A DNA stretch of 64,000 bases from Termitidicoccus mucosus. Lineage in GTDB: Bacteria; Verrucomicrobiota; Verrucomicrobiia; Opitutales; Opitutaceae. How positions within the stretch are numbered: the first letter of the stretch is position 1; every line of letters begins with the position of its first letter. The stretch lies in contig NZ_CP109796.1 in NCBI RefSeq assembly GCF_038725785.1, positions 4,278,001 through 4,342,000 on the forward strand, written 5' to 3'. A program made the translations under genes and the position numbers. The notes under the pieces were generated by a model. The model was given only the letters and a program-made list of their open reading frames with translations, was not told the origin of the DNA and made no database searches. Shown one piece after another: positions 27,868-36,216 of this stretch.

Positions 27868-27941
27868 TTCGTGAAAGGGATGGTGGCGGGTCTTGGGTGG
27901 CGTGATATTTTGAAAAATGGGTGGCGCGCGGCGGGGGCGGC

Positions 27942-28337
27942 TCAGGTGCGGGCGGCGAGTTCGGCGAGGCGGGCGGAGACGGAGGTGTCGTAGAGGTCGT
28001 CGCCGACGCGGACGCGGACGCCGGCGAGGAGCGCGGGATTGGGTTTCGCGGAGGGCGCGATGGGGTGGCCGTAACGGGCCGACATCGCGGCGGCGATCGC
28101 CTGGATGGTGGCGTCGGAGACCGGGCCGGCGTGCTCGATGCGGGCTTCGCTGCGGGCGAGTTCGGCGGCGACGAGGGCGCGATAAGCTTTGAGGACGGAG
28201 AGGTGGCGGTGCGGCGGCGGATTTTTGTCGAGGTAGGCGACGACACCCGCCACGCGTTCGGCCGAGATGCGCCCGTCCGCAAAGCTGAGGCTGTAAAGAT
28301 GGCGGGCGAGGCGCTGGGATTGTTTGTCGGGCTTCAT
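27942..28337 (-). CDS. atpH: ATP synthase delta subunit, unusually short
   Basis: 131 residues against the usual 175-185. Position between atpF and atpA and the pieces '[18 protein letters not shown]' and '[41 protein letters not shown]' identify it; the last segment is the conserved C-terminal signature of delta. Part of the N-terminal helical bundle seems reduced. Start ATG 28337 is preferred to a TTG two codons earlier. It should link F1 to the b subunits of the peripheral stalk. Confidence 0.88.
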   Translation of the reverse strand: MKPDKQSQRLARHLYSLSFADGRISAERVAGVVAYLDKNPPPHRHLSVLKAYRALVAAELARSEARIEHAGPVSDATIQAIAAAMSARYGHPIAPSAKPNPALLAGVRVRVGDDLYDTSVSARLAELAART

Positions 28338-28358
28338 CGGCAAGAAACTGGAGAGTGC

Positions 28359-28907
28359 TCAGTTTTTGATGAGTTCCTGCGACGCGGCTTCGTTGTAGGA
28401 GGCGCGGTCGGCGTCGGTGAGTTTCCTGGCAAGGACGCGCTCGGTGGTGGCGACGACGAGGCGGGTGATTTCGCCCCGGGCGTCGGCGAGCATTTTCTTG
28501 TGTTCGAGTTCGACGGCCTGCTGGGCCTTGGCGAGGATGTCGCCGGCCTTTTCGATGGCCTCCTTTTGCTGCGCGTCGGCGAAGTCTTTCGCGGTTTTCT
28601 GCGCGTCGGCCATGATTTGCTGGGCCTTGAGCGAGGCGTCCCGGAAGATTTCCTCGCTGCGGGCCTGGGCGGCGGCGAGTTCGGCCTTCATTTTCTCGGC
28701 GTAGTCGAGGCCGTCGGCGATTTTTTTCTGGCGTTCGTCGAGGGTGGCCAGGACGGGCTTGAAGGCGAATTTCCAGAGCAGGAACGCCACGATGCTGAAG
28801 CAGATTATCTGCGCGACGAGGAGCGGGATATCGATGCCGAATTGGTGGGCAATCTGCGTGATGGTGTCGCTGAGTCCGGCGGCGATTGGGAGCGGCGCGA
28901 GTGTCAT
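28359..28907 (-). CDS. atpF: ATP synthase b subunit
   Basis: The 182-residue peripheral-stalk subunit. One transmembrane helix ('[22 protein letters not shown]', about residues 28-49) is followed by a long charged, Ala-rich coiled coil up to the C-terminus. The short N-terminal segment faces the periplasm. Only one b-type gene is present, so the stalk is probably a homodimer. Confidence 0.95.
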   Translation of the reverse strand: MTLAPLPIAAGLSDTITQIAHQFGIDIPLLVAQIICFSIVAFLLWKFAFKPVLATLDERQKKIADGLDYAEKMKAELAAAQARSEEIFRDASLKAQQIMADAQKTAKDFADAQQKEAIEKAGDILAKAQQAVELEHKKMLADARGEITRLVVATTERVLARKLTDADRASYNEAASQELIKN

Positions 28908-28982
28908 GGCGGGTTGAGGGAAAAACGGGTCGGGAAAAAAGGGGCCGCGCCGCCGGGTGGCGGCGGCGCGGCTGGGAGTGGC

Positions 28983-29204
28983 TTACTTGCCGAGGAAGAG
29001 CGCGTAGAACGCGACCGCTTCGGCGAGCGCCATGCCGAGGATGGCTTGGACGAGGATCTTGCCGGACGCGCCGGGGTTGCGGCCGACGGCCTCGACGGCC
29101 TTCGTGCCGACCAGGCCCACGCCAAGGGCGGCGCCGAGGCAGCCGAGGGCGCCTTGGATGCTGCCGGTGATTCCGGTGGAGGCTTGTGCGATGATGTCGA
29201 TCAT
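28983..29204 (-). CDS. atpE: ATP synthase c subunit (proteolipid)
   Basis: 73 residues forming a two-helix hairpin. The polar loop is '[11 protein letters not shown]' and the ion-binding glutamate of helix 2 lies in '[15 protein letters not shown]'. The residue after that glutamate is Ala rather than Ser/Thr, so the usual Na+-binding pattern is not evident and proton coupling is more likely. The frame is open further upstream, but ATG 29204 gives the standard length. Confidence 0.96.
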   Translation of the reverse strand: MIDIIAQASTGITGSIQGALGCLGAALGVGLVGTKAVEAVGRNPGASGKILVQAILGMALAEAVAFYALFLGK

Positions 29205-29283
29205 GGTTGGTATTTGTTGGTTGGTTGGGTTTCCGCCGTGCGCACAAACTTCGGCACGCTCCCGGCGGGAAATGAGTTTTCGG

Positions 29284-30168
29284 TCAGTGCGAGGCGGCTC
29301 CCGGGGCGTGTTCGTCCTCCTCGTGGTTGCAGACGAGCCCGATGTAAACGGCAACGAGGAGCGTGAAGACGAGCGCCTGCACCACGCCGATCAGGATTTC
29401 GAGAAAGTAGAAGGGAATCGGCAGCCCCCACTTGAATATGCCGAACATGGAATGCATGAGGTTTTCCCCGCCGAAGACGTTGCCGAAAAGACGGAACGAG
29501 AGCGAAACCGGACGGAAAACCATCGAGATCAGCTCCACGACGCCGACGCCGAGGAATATCACCGTAAGCAAAAGATAGATGGGGAGCGGGATTTCCCGGC
29601 GGTCGGCCTTGTTGCCGAACGTGTGGGAGACAAAATACTTGAGGCCGGCGTAGCGCAGGACAAACCACGCCCAGGCCGCCATGGCCACGATGGCGAGCGC
29701 GATGGTGCTGTTCATGTCGGCGTTGCCGGGGCGGATGATTTCTTTCCATTCGCCGTGTTCACTTATGAAGAGGGAGCCCACGCCGGGCAGGAGGCCGCTC
29801 CAGTTTTGGATCAGGATGAAGCAGAAGAGGGCGATCAGCAGCGGGAAGGCGTGCTTGGCGACGTGCTTGCCCGTGATGGGCGAAATGAGGTCGAGAATCC
29901 CCTGCACCACGCTCTCGACCAAGGCTTGGGCGCGGGTGGGAACGAGTTTGGGGCGGCGGATGGCGAGGCGGATGAGGGCGATGAGGGCGAGCGCAATCAC
30001 CCAGCTCGTGACCATGCTGTTCGTGACCGGAAGCGGGCCGATGTGAAACAATGTCTCAGCAGCGGTGGCGATTCCCGAATGGGCACCTTCTTCCGAGGCG
30101 GCAATGACAGAAACGGAGGCTCCGAGGAAGCCTATGGGCAGCAGGGTTAGTTTTTTACCTCGTGTCAT
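29284..30168 (-). CDS. atpB: ATP synthase a subunit
   Basis: 294 residues with an N-terminal signal-like helix and five to six membrane helices. The essential arginine lies in 'SLSFRLFGNVFGGENL'. Other conserved pieces are 'PITGKHVAKHAFPLLIALFCFILIQNWSGLLPG' in the middle helices and 'VFTLLVAVYIGLVCNHEEDEH' at the C-terminus. It is the first gene of the operon; no atpI precedes it. ATG 30168 fits the first hydrophobic helix. Confidence 0.95.
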   Translation of the reverse strand: MTRGKKLTLLPIGFLGASVSVIAASEEGAHSGIATAAETLFHIGPLPVTNSMVTSWVIALALIALIRLAIRRPKLVPTRAQALVESVVQGILDLISPITGKHVAKHAFPLLIALFCFILIQNWSGLLPGVGSLFISEHGEWKEIIRPGNADMNSTIALAIVAMAAWAWFVLRYAGLKYFVSHTFGNKADRREIPLPIYLLLTVIFLGVGVVELISMVFRPVSLSFRLFGNVFGGENLMHSMFGIFKWGLPIPFYFLEILIGVVQALVFTLLVAVYIGLVCNHEEDEHAPGAASH

Positions 30169-30364
30169 GATGCGAAGGTGCGCAGGCAGCGAAAAATCGG
30201 TGTATGAAAGGGTGGCGACGTAGGCAAACGTCACTTCCCTCGTCAACCAAAGAAATAAATAATGCTTATCCTAATCAGTAAAGATCCTGCTAATCTATTT
30301 TTGTTTGAACGTCATCTTTTATAACTTATTTTTATATAGATTGATAAGGAAGGCATGAATCCGG
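30169..30364 (-). promoter_or_regulatory. AT-rich region carrying the atp operon promoter
   Basis: 196 bp between trmB and atpB, with marked AT richness at 30247-30350 (TTTTTATATAGATTGATAAG on the plus strand). It is the only plausible promoter position for the eight-gene operon. Exact -35/-10 boxes were not assigned. Confidence 0.45.
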
Positions 30365-31018
30365 TCATAAAATTCGCCGGGCGACAAAAGATTGATATAT
30401 TTTAGCACGATTTTGGAAAACGGTCTCCTGTTCGAATGGCCATGAAAGCGTAGGATCGATCTCCCAGTTTGCATGTGCTGTCATGGTTTCGCATGCGTCC
30501 TCGAAATAGGGGGCGTAATCGGTGCGGAAGCACAGGCGCGTGTCGATGCCGGAGCGCGTGGCGAGCGCCGTGAGAATTTCGGGCTGGATGAGCCGGTTTT
30601 TGTGGTGGCGGCGTTTTGGCCACGGATCGGGGAACAGGATGAAAATATCCGCAAAGGCCACATGGGCCGGCAGCGAGGCGAGGAATTCGCCCGCCTCGGC
30701 CTGGAGGAACGCGAGATGCGGTTCGAGTCCGGCGCGGGCGGCCTTGCGGCGGGCGCGCGCGATGCGTTCACCGATGAGGTCGATGCCGATGCAAAAAGGC
30801 GTTTGTGGCCGCCGCTCGGAGGCTGAAAGTCGATGGAATGCGGAAAGCGAGACCGATTGCGCGGCGGCGTAGGCGGTGAGGAAGTGGCCGTGGCCGCAGC
30901 CGAGCTCGAGTGTGATGCGCGGATGGCCGCGCAGGAGCACGGCAAGGGTTTCGCGCAACGCGGCAAGGCGCGCGTCGCGGCGGGCAAGAAAATCGGCGGA
31001 GCGGGCTGGGTTTTCCAC
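30365..31018 (-). CDS. trmB: tRNA (guanine(46)-N(7))-methyltransferase
   Basis: About 217 residues. It methylates G46 in the variable loop of tRNA. SAM motif 'TLELGCGHGHFLTAYA', then 'IGIDLIGERIARARRKA', and the family hallmark 'IFILFPDPWPKRRHHKNRLI' are clear; the C-terminal 'FRTDYAPYFEDACETM' is also typical. Residues about 56-73 ('SVSLSAFHRLSASERRPQTP') interrupt the usual Ala-to-CIGID spacing and come from repeat-like DNA. The start is uncertain: no ATG lies near the conserved N-terminus, so GTG 31018 is used. An upstream ATG at 31135 would lie inside the MITE-like insertion. Confidence 0.87.
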   Translation of the reverse strand: MENPARSADFLARRDARLAALRETLAVLLRGHPRITLELGCGHGHFLTAYAAAQSVSLSAFHRLSASERRPQTPFCIGIDLIGERIARARRKAARAGLEPHLAFLQAEAGEFLASLPAHVAFADIFILFPDPWPKRRHHKNRLIQPEILTALATRSGIDTRLCFRTDYAPYFEDACETMTAHANWEIDPTLSWPFEQETVFQNRAKIYQSFVARRIL

Positions 31019-31092
31019 GGGCGGGAGCGGGAGAGCCGGTTGTCTTGGGGCAAAAGCGGCCCCCGCGCAAGCCGGGCATGTGAGCGCCCACT

Positions 31093-31324
31093 CAATCGTT
31101 CTCGTTCTGTTATACCATTTGCAGTCAGAAATCACACTTCAGGTAGGGCGAGGCGTCCCCGCCGAGCCGCGAGCGGTTCACGCGGCTCGGCGGGACGCCT
31201 CGCCCTACCATTAACGGTTTCCATAGTGTGATTTTCATTCGCAAATGGTATTACTCGTTCTTCGTTCTCTTTTGTTTTCGAAATGTTTCGCGAACGAGAA
31301 CGAGTAAGAGAACGAGAACGATTG
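31093..31324. repeat. Hairpin repeat (CAATCGTTCTCG arms) interrupted by a MITE-like element
   Basis: The left arm 31093-31108 and right arm ending 31324 match the uninterrupted hairpin at 18003-18071 in reverse orientation. About 145 bp of unrelated sequence sits between the left arm and the hairpin centre. Confidence 0.75.
31110..31253. mobile_element. MITE-like element with ATACCATTTGC terminal repeats
   Basis: ATACCATTTGC (31112-31122) and GCAAATGGTAT (31241-31251) are exact complements; a second pair (TCACACT, AGTGTGA) lies inside. The core is the GGTAGGGCGAGGCGTCCCCG palindrome also found at 20869 and 36251. It is inserted in the hairpin repeat. Confidence 0.75.
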
Positions 31325-31344
31325 AGGGCCGGCACAAAGCCCTG

Positions 31345-32649
31345 TCACTTTTCCGGCAGGGTGAAATAAAAGACGCTCCCCTGCCCTTCCGTGCTTTCGG
31401 CGCGGACCTGGCCGCCGTGAAGCTGGACGATGTGTTTCACGATGCTCAGGCCGAGGCCCGTGCCGCCTTTGTCGCGGGACCGGCCTTTGTCCACGCGATA
31501 AAACCGTTCGAAAATATGAGGCAGGTCGGCGGCGGGGATGCCGGGGCCGTTGTCGCGCACCGCCACCTCGATCATGCCAGCGCCGGCGCGGCGCGCGCTC
31601 ACTTGGACAAGCGCGGTGGGCGGCGTGTATTTGAGGGCGTTGTCGAGGAGGTTTTCGAGGGCCTGGGTGATTTTGAGCGGGTCGAGCTGGAGTTCGCCGA
31701 TGGCGGGGTCGAAGTCATGCCCCAGCCGCCGCCCGGCCGCGGCGGGCCGGGCGCGATAGTCGTCGAGGATGGTCGCGAGGAGCTTTGTGAACGCGACGGG
31801 CTCGCGGCGCAGGCCGGCGTTGGCGGATTCGAGGCGGGAAAGCGTGAGCAGGTCTTCGATGAGGGAGTTGAGGCGCTCGGCGTGGCGCTCGATGGTGCGC
31901 AAAAAACGATCGCGATCCGCCTCGGGCATGTCCACGTGCCCGTCAACCAGCGTCTCGGCGTAACCCTTGATGATGCTGAGCGGGGTGCGGAGTTCGTGGG
32001 AGACATTGGCGACGAACTCCTTTCGCACGGCCTCGAGTTTTTTCTGCTTGGTGATGTCGTGAAGGACAAAAAGCGCCCAGGCTTCGTCATCGCCGGTGAG
32101 CGCGGGGATGGTGGTGCCGGTGACTTCGAGCCAAAGGTGGCGGCCGGCGCGGGAGGTCGCGGCGGCGGGGGACGGCGTGGAAGGAAACTCGATCTCATGC
32201 TGCGGACGGGCGGTGCCGCGGCGGACGGCCTCCACGTATTCGAAAAACGCGGCGCCGTGGATGATGGTTTCGAGGCGGTGGTGGAGGAGGTTGGTATTGG
32301 CGGCGGCGCGGGGGAAGAGGGCTTGGAGGGCTTGGTTGGCGAGAAGGATGCGGTTGTCGCGATCGACCAGCAGCACGGCCTCCTGGAGGCTGCCGAGGGT
32401 GGCGTCGAGCTGGGCGAGCTGGCTGGTGCGGAGCTGGCGCAGGCGGATGTTTTCGGAGATGAGGTCGTTGGTCTCGCTGACGAGCGCGTCCCAATGCGGC
32501 CCGGACGCCCCGGGGATGTCTTCGCGGAGAAAGGGCTGCTTGGTGATGATCGCCTGCGAAAGCCCGCGCGCGGCCCGGCGGTATTGCGCGATCTGCAAAA
32601 GCGCGACGCAAAGGGCGATTCCGAGGATGATGATAATTGCGAAAAGCAT
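31345..32649 (-). CDS. phoR: PhoR-type sensor histidine kinase
   Basis: 434 residues. One N-terminal membrane helix (residues 2-22), a linker, a PAS domain (about 85-190), a HisKA domain with the phospho-accepting H-box 'VANVSHELRTPLSIIKGYAE', and an ATPase domain with N-box 'ALENLLDNALKYT', G1 'VRDNGPGIP', F-box 'FERFYRVDK' and G2 'GGTGLGLSIVKH'. The architecture and the adjacent PhoB-like gene indicate the phosphate-starvation system. A repeat lies just downstream. It is separated from phoB by 419 bp, so it may have its own promoter. Confidence 0.88.
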   Translation of the reverse strand: MLFAIIIILGIALCVALLQIAQYRRAARGLSQAIITKQPFLREDIPGASGPHWDALVSETNDLISENIRLRQLRTSQLAQLDATLGSLQEAVLLVDRDNRILLANQALQALFPRAAANTNLLHHRLETIIHGAAFFEYVEAVRRGTARPQHEIEFPSTPSPAAATSRAGRHLWLEVTGTTIPALTGDDEAWALFVLHDITKQKKLEAVRKEFVANVSHELRTPLSIIKGYAETLVDGHVDMPEADRDRFLRTIERHAERLNSLIEDLLTLSRLESANAGLRREPVAFTKLLATILDDYRARPAAAGRRLGHDFDPAIGELQLDPLKITQALENLLDNALKYTPPTALVQVSARRAGAGMIEVAVRDNGPGIPAADLPHIFERFYRVDKGRSRDKGGTGLGLSIVKHIVQLHGGQVRAESTEGQGSVFYFTLPEK

Positions 32650-33068
32650 TTTATTGGCCGGCCACTAATAGACATTCATATGCAGCCGCTCATTTTCACT
32701 GACGAGATGGAAAAAGGATGAATCGGGAAATATGAAAAATTCGGGGAAAAGAGGGCGGGAAATTACCGGCGTTATCGGGACGGATGTGATCCGCAATAAT
32801 CACTATTTTGCAAGTAAAACAATTTCAACAAGTTTCGTTGTTTAGTGGATTGATTGATAATAAACCGGCCCTGGATTGTATTTTCCTTGTATCCGCGGGG
32901 TTTCTCGTGGCTGAACACTTGGCCTGAAATTGATTTTGCGCATTTCGCGTTTTTTGCGGTTGATTTCGCACGATTGGGCAATGGCAAAATCTGTATCAAA
33001 CCATCAGTATTTATTGGCGGTTTGATAATCGGCGCGCACCTGGCGGCCAAAAGTTTGGCCCAAAAAAC
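32650..33068. other. 419-bp gap between phoB and phoR
   Basis: Lower in GC than its surroundings. It contains a possible open frame of 86 codons on the plus strand (32854-33114) with no recognisable features; it overlaps the phoB 3' end and I do not accept it as a gene. Some dyads (for example TTGGCCTG/CCAAAAG near 32920 and 33050) are weak. The gap is unusual for a phoBR pair and could be a former repeat insertion or a promoter region. Confidence 0.45.
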
Positions 33069-33821
33069 TCACGCGGCGGGGCTGTTGGTGACACGGCGTT
33101 CCGCCAGACGGTAGCCCACGCCCCGGATGGTTTCGATCCAGTCGGCCTCGGTCCCGAGTTTTTCGCGGAGGCGGCGGATATGGGTGTCAACGGTGCGCGT
33201 CTCGATTTCGGTTTCGTAGTTCCAGACGTTGAGGAGCAGGTGCTCGCGGGTTTGCACGCGGCCGCGGCGTTCCATGAGGAGCTGGAGGAGCTTGAACTCG
33301 GTCGCGGTGAGCTCGATGGGCTGGCCGTGGACGGTCACGGCGTGGCGCTCGACATCGAGGTTGATGTCACCGACCTGATGGCGGGTGGCGGAGGACGGGC
33401 TGGAGGGCGCGGCCGCTGTGGTGATGCCGGCGGCCGAGCGGCGGAGGATGGATTGGATGCGGAGGGTGAGTTCCTTTGTGCTGAAGGGCTTGCAGATATA
33501 GTCGTCGGCACCGATTTCGAGTCCCTGCACGCGGTCATGCTCCTCGGCCTTGGCGGTGAGGAAGATGACGGGCACGTTTTTGAGCTGGGGATCGGCACGG
33601 AGCATTTTACAGATCTGCACGCCGCTCAGATCGGGCATCATCACGTCGAGGATGACAAGGTCGGGCAGGAAGGAGCGGGCGACCCCAATGCTGCTGGTGG
33701 GATCGTTGAGGGTTTCGACGGTGCAGCCTTTGGCGCGAAGGTTGTAAGCGACGAGGTCGGTGACATCGGCTTCGTCATCCACGATGAGGACTTTTTTGGC
33801 TTTCAAATCGGCGGAAGTCAT
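33069..33821 (-). CDS. phoB: PhoB-type OmpR-family response regulator
   Basis: 250 residues. The receiver domain has the acidic pair in 'KVLIVDDEADVTDLV', the phospho-acceptor Asp in 'PDLVILDVMMPDLSG' and 'VIFLTAKAEEHDRV' with the conserved Lys. The C-terminal winged helix begins 'INLDVERHAVTVHGQPIELTATEFKLLQLLMER' and ends 'TRTVDTHIRRLREKLG...ETIRGVGYRL'. A linker of about 20 Ala/Thr/Pro residues joins them. It activates phosphate-scavenging genes in relatives. phoR is downstream in the same direction. Confidence 0.92.
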   Translation of the reverse strand: MTSADLKAKKVLIVDDEADVTDLVAYNLRAKGCTVETLNDPTSSIGVARSFLPDLVILDVMMPDLSGVQICKMLRADPQLKNVPVIFLTAKAEEHDRVQGLEIGADDYICKPFSTKELTLRIQSILRRSAAGITTAAAPSSPSSATRHQVGDINLDVERHAVTVHGQPIELTATEFKLLQLLMERRGRVQTREHLLLNVWNYETEIETRTVDTHIRRLREKLGTEADWIETIRGVGYRLAERRVTNSPAA

Positions 33822-33933
33822 GAGCAGTCACGGTTAAATATGGCGTTTCGATGGCACAGTGCCGAGCAGTTTACGTGTGCGTTTCGCAATTGTTACAAAG
33901 GAAAATGAGGACCCGCATGGGGCAGGGCATCCC

Positions 33934-36015
33934 CTACCCTGCTCGGCGGGACTCGATAAGAACCATTAAGATGTTGATATCCGCTGGATTAACTCCACTT
34001 ATACGGCTGGCCTGGCCCAAGGTATAGGGCTTTACATCGTTCAACTTGAGCGCGCTTTCGCGACGCAGGCCGCGAACTTTCAGGTAGTCAATGGAGGGCG
34101 GAATTTTGATTTTTTCGATTTCGCTGAGCTTGGCGATCTGGCGTTTTTCGCGGGCGAGATAACCCGCGTAGCTGACGCGGTAGAGCACCTCGTCGCGGAT
34201 GGGGGCGGGTTGGGCGAGGAAATCCGCCGGAAGATCGAGGGTGTCCGGCTGATTTGGAGGGACGGCCTCCGTGCCGTCCTGTTTCGGTGTCGAAAGGCAA
34301 GAGGACGGCGCGGAGATCGTCCCTCCGGCAGAGAGCTTGCGCCGGATGACATCGGCCCAGGTCCCCTGCCCTGCCCTTGCTTTGTTTGCATCGAGCCAGT
34401 GCGCCCACTGCTCGATTTGGCGATGTTTCTCCTCAATGCGGGCCAGACGGCTGGCGGAGACGAGTCCATGCTCGCGAATATGATGGCGAAGACGCAGCTC
34501 GGCGCTGGCGTGGTTGAACAGCAGCCGATACTCGGCCCGGCTGGTGAACATGCGATAGGGCTCGTTGGTTCCCTTGGTGACAAGGTCGTCGATCATCACG
34601 CCGATATAGCCCTCGTGCCGGGCAATGATGAACGGCGGCTGCCGGCGGAGTTTGCGGACGGCATTGACGCCGGCGACGAGTCCCTGCCCTGCCGCCTCCT
34701 CATAGCCGGAGGTGCCGTTGATCTGGCCGGCGAAGAAAAGGTTTTCGACCTTCTTGGACTCGAGCGACGGAAACAACTGCGTGGGCGGTGCAAAATCGTA
34801 TTCGACCGCGTAGGCGGGGCGCATGAGGACGGCGTTTTCGAGCCCGGGAACGCTGTGGACCAAGTCGAGCTGCACCTCGAAAGGCAATGAGGTGGAAAGG
34901 CCGTTGACGTAATATTCGTTGGTCGAGCGACCTTCGGGTTCGAGGAAGAGGAGGTGGCGGGGTTTGTCGGCGAAGCGAACAATCTTGTCCTCGAAACTCG
35001 GGCAATAACGCGGACCGACGCCCTCGATCTGGCCGGAATACATGGCCGAGCGGTGGAGATTGGCACGGACGATCTCGGCGGTGCGGCCGGTCGTGTAGGT
35101 CATCCAGCACGAGACTTGGGCCGTGCCGGGCGGAAAGAAATGCGGAATGCGGATTGCGGAATGCGGATTGGGAAGGAATGAAGCGGCGCTTGGCGACGCT
35201 TGTTCCACGTGGAACAATGGCGAAGTGTCCGCGGCGGAAGTTTTTATTCCGCGTTCCGCCTTCCGCGTTCCGCCTTCGGATTGTTCCACGTGGAACAAAT
35301 CTTCCGGGTCGCGGGTGTCGTGAAAGGCGAACAGCGTGGGCGTGGCGTCGCCTTTTTGTTCCTGCATCACGCTGAAGTCGATGCTGCGTCCGAGAAGTCT
35401 CGGCGGTGTGCCGGTTTTCAGGCGATGGAGTTCGATGCCGGCTTCGCGAAGGCTGGCGGAAAGGGTGCGCGCGCTGAAATCGCCGAGACGGCCGCCTTCG
35501 TTCTTGTTGGAGCCGATATGCATGAGGCCGCGCAAAAAGGTGCCGGTGGTGACGATGATGGTGTGGCCGTGAAACTCGATGTCGAGGTTGGTCTGGACTC
35601 CGATGACTTTGCCGGCGGAGTAGATGAGGGCGGTGACGGTGGCCTGAAAGAGTTGCAGGTTGGGCTGGAGTTCGAGCGTGTGCTTGAGGCGAAACTGATA
35701 GGCTTTTTTGTCGCATTGGGCGCGGGGCGACTGGACGGCGGGGCCTTTGGATTCGTTGAGGAGGCGGAACTGGATGCCGGTGGCATCGGTGTTGATGGCC
35801 ATTTCGCCGCCGAGGGCGTCGATTTCACGCACAATCTGCCCCTTGGCCTGGCCGCCGATGGCGGGGTTGCAGCTCATCTGGGCGATGGTGTCGAGGTTGC
35901 CGGTAAGGAGGAGTGTCCTCGCACCCATGCGGGCGGCGGCGAGCGCGGCTTCGCAGCCGGCGTGTCCGGCGCCGCAGACAATGACGTCAAAGGGTGTGGT
36001 CGGATTGTAAATCAT
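33934..36015 (-). CDS. mnmG: tRNA uridine-5-carboxymethylaminomethyl modification enzyme MnmG (GidA), with two repeat-derived inserts
   Basis: 693 residues against the usual 620-630. With MnmE it modifies the wobble uridine of certain tRNAs using FAD, NADH and folate. The dinucleotide motif 'VIVCGAGHAGCEAALAAARMG', 'CNPAIGGQAKGQIVREIDALG' and 'GYIGVMIDDLVTKGTNEPYRMFTSRAEYR' are intact, as are the C-terminal helices. Insert 1 (about residues 230-300) carries two 'LFHVEQ' peptides encoded by palindromes TGTTCCACGTGGAACA and is bounded by heptamer arrays. Insert 2 (about 562-588) is a GC palindrome relative. Both keep the frame and lie outside recognisable conserved blocks. mnmE lies upstream on the same strand. 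Confidence 0.93.
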   Translation of the reverse strand: MIYNPTTPFDVIVCGAGHAGCEAALAAARMGARTLLLTGNLDTIAQMSCNPAIGGQAKGQIVREIDALGGEMAINTDATGIQFRLLNESKGPAVQSPRAQCDKKAYQFRLKHTLELQPNLQLFQATVTALIYSAGKVIGVQTNLDIEFHGHTIIVTTGTFLRGLMHIGSNKNEGGRLGDFSARTLSASLREAGIELHRLKTGTPPRLLGRSIDFSVMQEQKGDATPTLFAFHDTRDPEDLFHVEQSEGGTRKAERGIKTSAADTSPLFHVEQASPSAASFLPNPHSAIRIPHFFPPGTAQVSCWMTYTTGRTAEIVRANLHRSAMYSGQIEGVGPRYCPSFEDKIVRFADKPRHLLFLEPEGRSTNEYYVNGLSTSLPFEVQLDLVHSVPGLENAVLMRPAYAVEYDFAPPTQLFPSLESKKVENLFFAGQINGTSGYEEAAGQGLVAGVNAVRKLRRQPPFIIARHEGYIGVMIDDLVTKGTNEPYRMFTSRAEYRLLFNHASAELRLRHHIREHGLVSASRLARIEEKHRQIEQWAHWLDANKARAGQGTWADVIRRKLSAGGTISAPSSCLSTPKQDGTEAVPPNQPDTLDLPADFLAQPAPIRDEVLYRVSYAGYLAREKRQIAKLSEIEKIKIPPSIDYLKVRGLRRESALKLNDVKPYTLGQASRISGVNPADINILMVLIESRRAG
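34256..34326. repeat. Palindromic repeat inside mnmG (GGAGGGACGG family)
   Basis: Arms 34256-34280 and 34302-34326 match at about 22 of 25 positions. The left arm shares GGAGGGACGGCCTCCGTGCC with the hairpin at 53606-53633. It is translated in frame as an extra peptide near residue 575. Confidence 0.65.
35142..35169. repeat. Heptamer array GCGGAWT x4 inside mnmG (left arm of inverted pair)
   Basis: Units GCGGAAT, GCGGATT, GCGGAAT, GCGGATT. The inverted counterpart is at 35246-35273. Confidence 0.8.
35201..35216. promoter_or_regulatory. parS-like site 1 (within mnmG)
   Basis: TGTTCCACGTGGAACA, a perfect 16-bp palindrome fitting the chromosomal parS consensus TGTTNCACGTGNAACA bound by ParB. 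It lies between the two heptamer arms of mnmG insert 1. Confidence 0.65.
35246..35273. repeat. Heptamer array NTTCCGC x4 inside mnmG (right arm of inverted pair)
   Basis: Units ATTCCGC, GTTCCGC, CTTCCGC, GTTCCGC, the reverse complement type of the 35142 array, 76 bp away. Confidence 0.8.
35282..35297. promoter_or_regulatory. parS-like site 2 (within mnmG)
   Basis: A second identical TGTTCCACGTGGAACA, 81 bp from the first and just outside the right heptamer arm. Each is extended by one base pair of dyad (T...A). Confidence 0.65.
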
Positions 36016-36113
36016 GAGAGGGGAGGGCGATTTTTGGAACCGCGAAGGGCATGAAGGATGCGAAGAGAGCGACTGCGCGGCCAGTTGGAGTTGAAACACG
36101 AGGACTTGGACTG

Positions 36114-36196
36114 CTGGAGGGCCGAACTCCCGCGAGGCCGTTGCGGTCGAGCGCCGCGTTTTTCGGCAACGGCCTCGCGGGAGCTCGGCCCTCCAG
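36114..36196. repeat. GC palindrome with 31-bp arms (one mismatch)
   Basis: Arms 36114-36144 and 36166-36196, CTGGAGGGCCGAACTCCCGC..., belong to the family at 10196, 53369 and 55488. Confidence 0.8.
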
Positions 36197-36216
36197 TAGA
36201 AGTCTGGTTTTCGTTG

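Larger units (their letters stand above)
31019..31344. other. 326-bp region with a nested repeat insertion
   Basis: No independent gene is visible. It holds the hairpin repeat split by a MITE-like element (31093-31324). The promoter for trmB and the end of phoR must share this space. Confidence 0.6.

Noticed and set aside
31018-31135. trmB starting at the ATG at 31135
   Set aside because: That start lies inside the MITE-like insertion and would add a peptide (MISDCKWYNRTRTIE) unlike any family member. The true start is left uncertain.
32854-33114. Possible 86-residue protein between phoR and phoB
   Set aside because: No ribosome site, no recognisable motif, overlap with the phoB 3' end, and atypical composition. 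Treated as non-coding.
35201-35297. The two TGTTCCACGTGGAACA palindromes as LexA (SOS) boxes
   Set aside because: The reported verrucomicrobial LexA site has a 4-nt spacer between TGTTC and GAACA; here the spacer is 6 nt (CACGTG), which fits parS instead, and the sites are intragenic.
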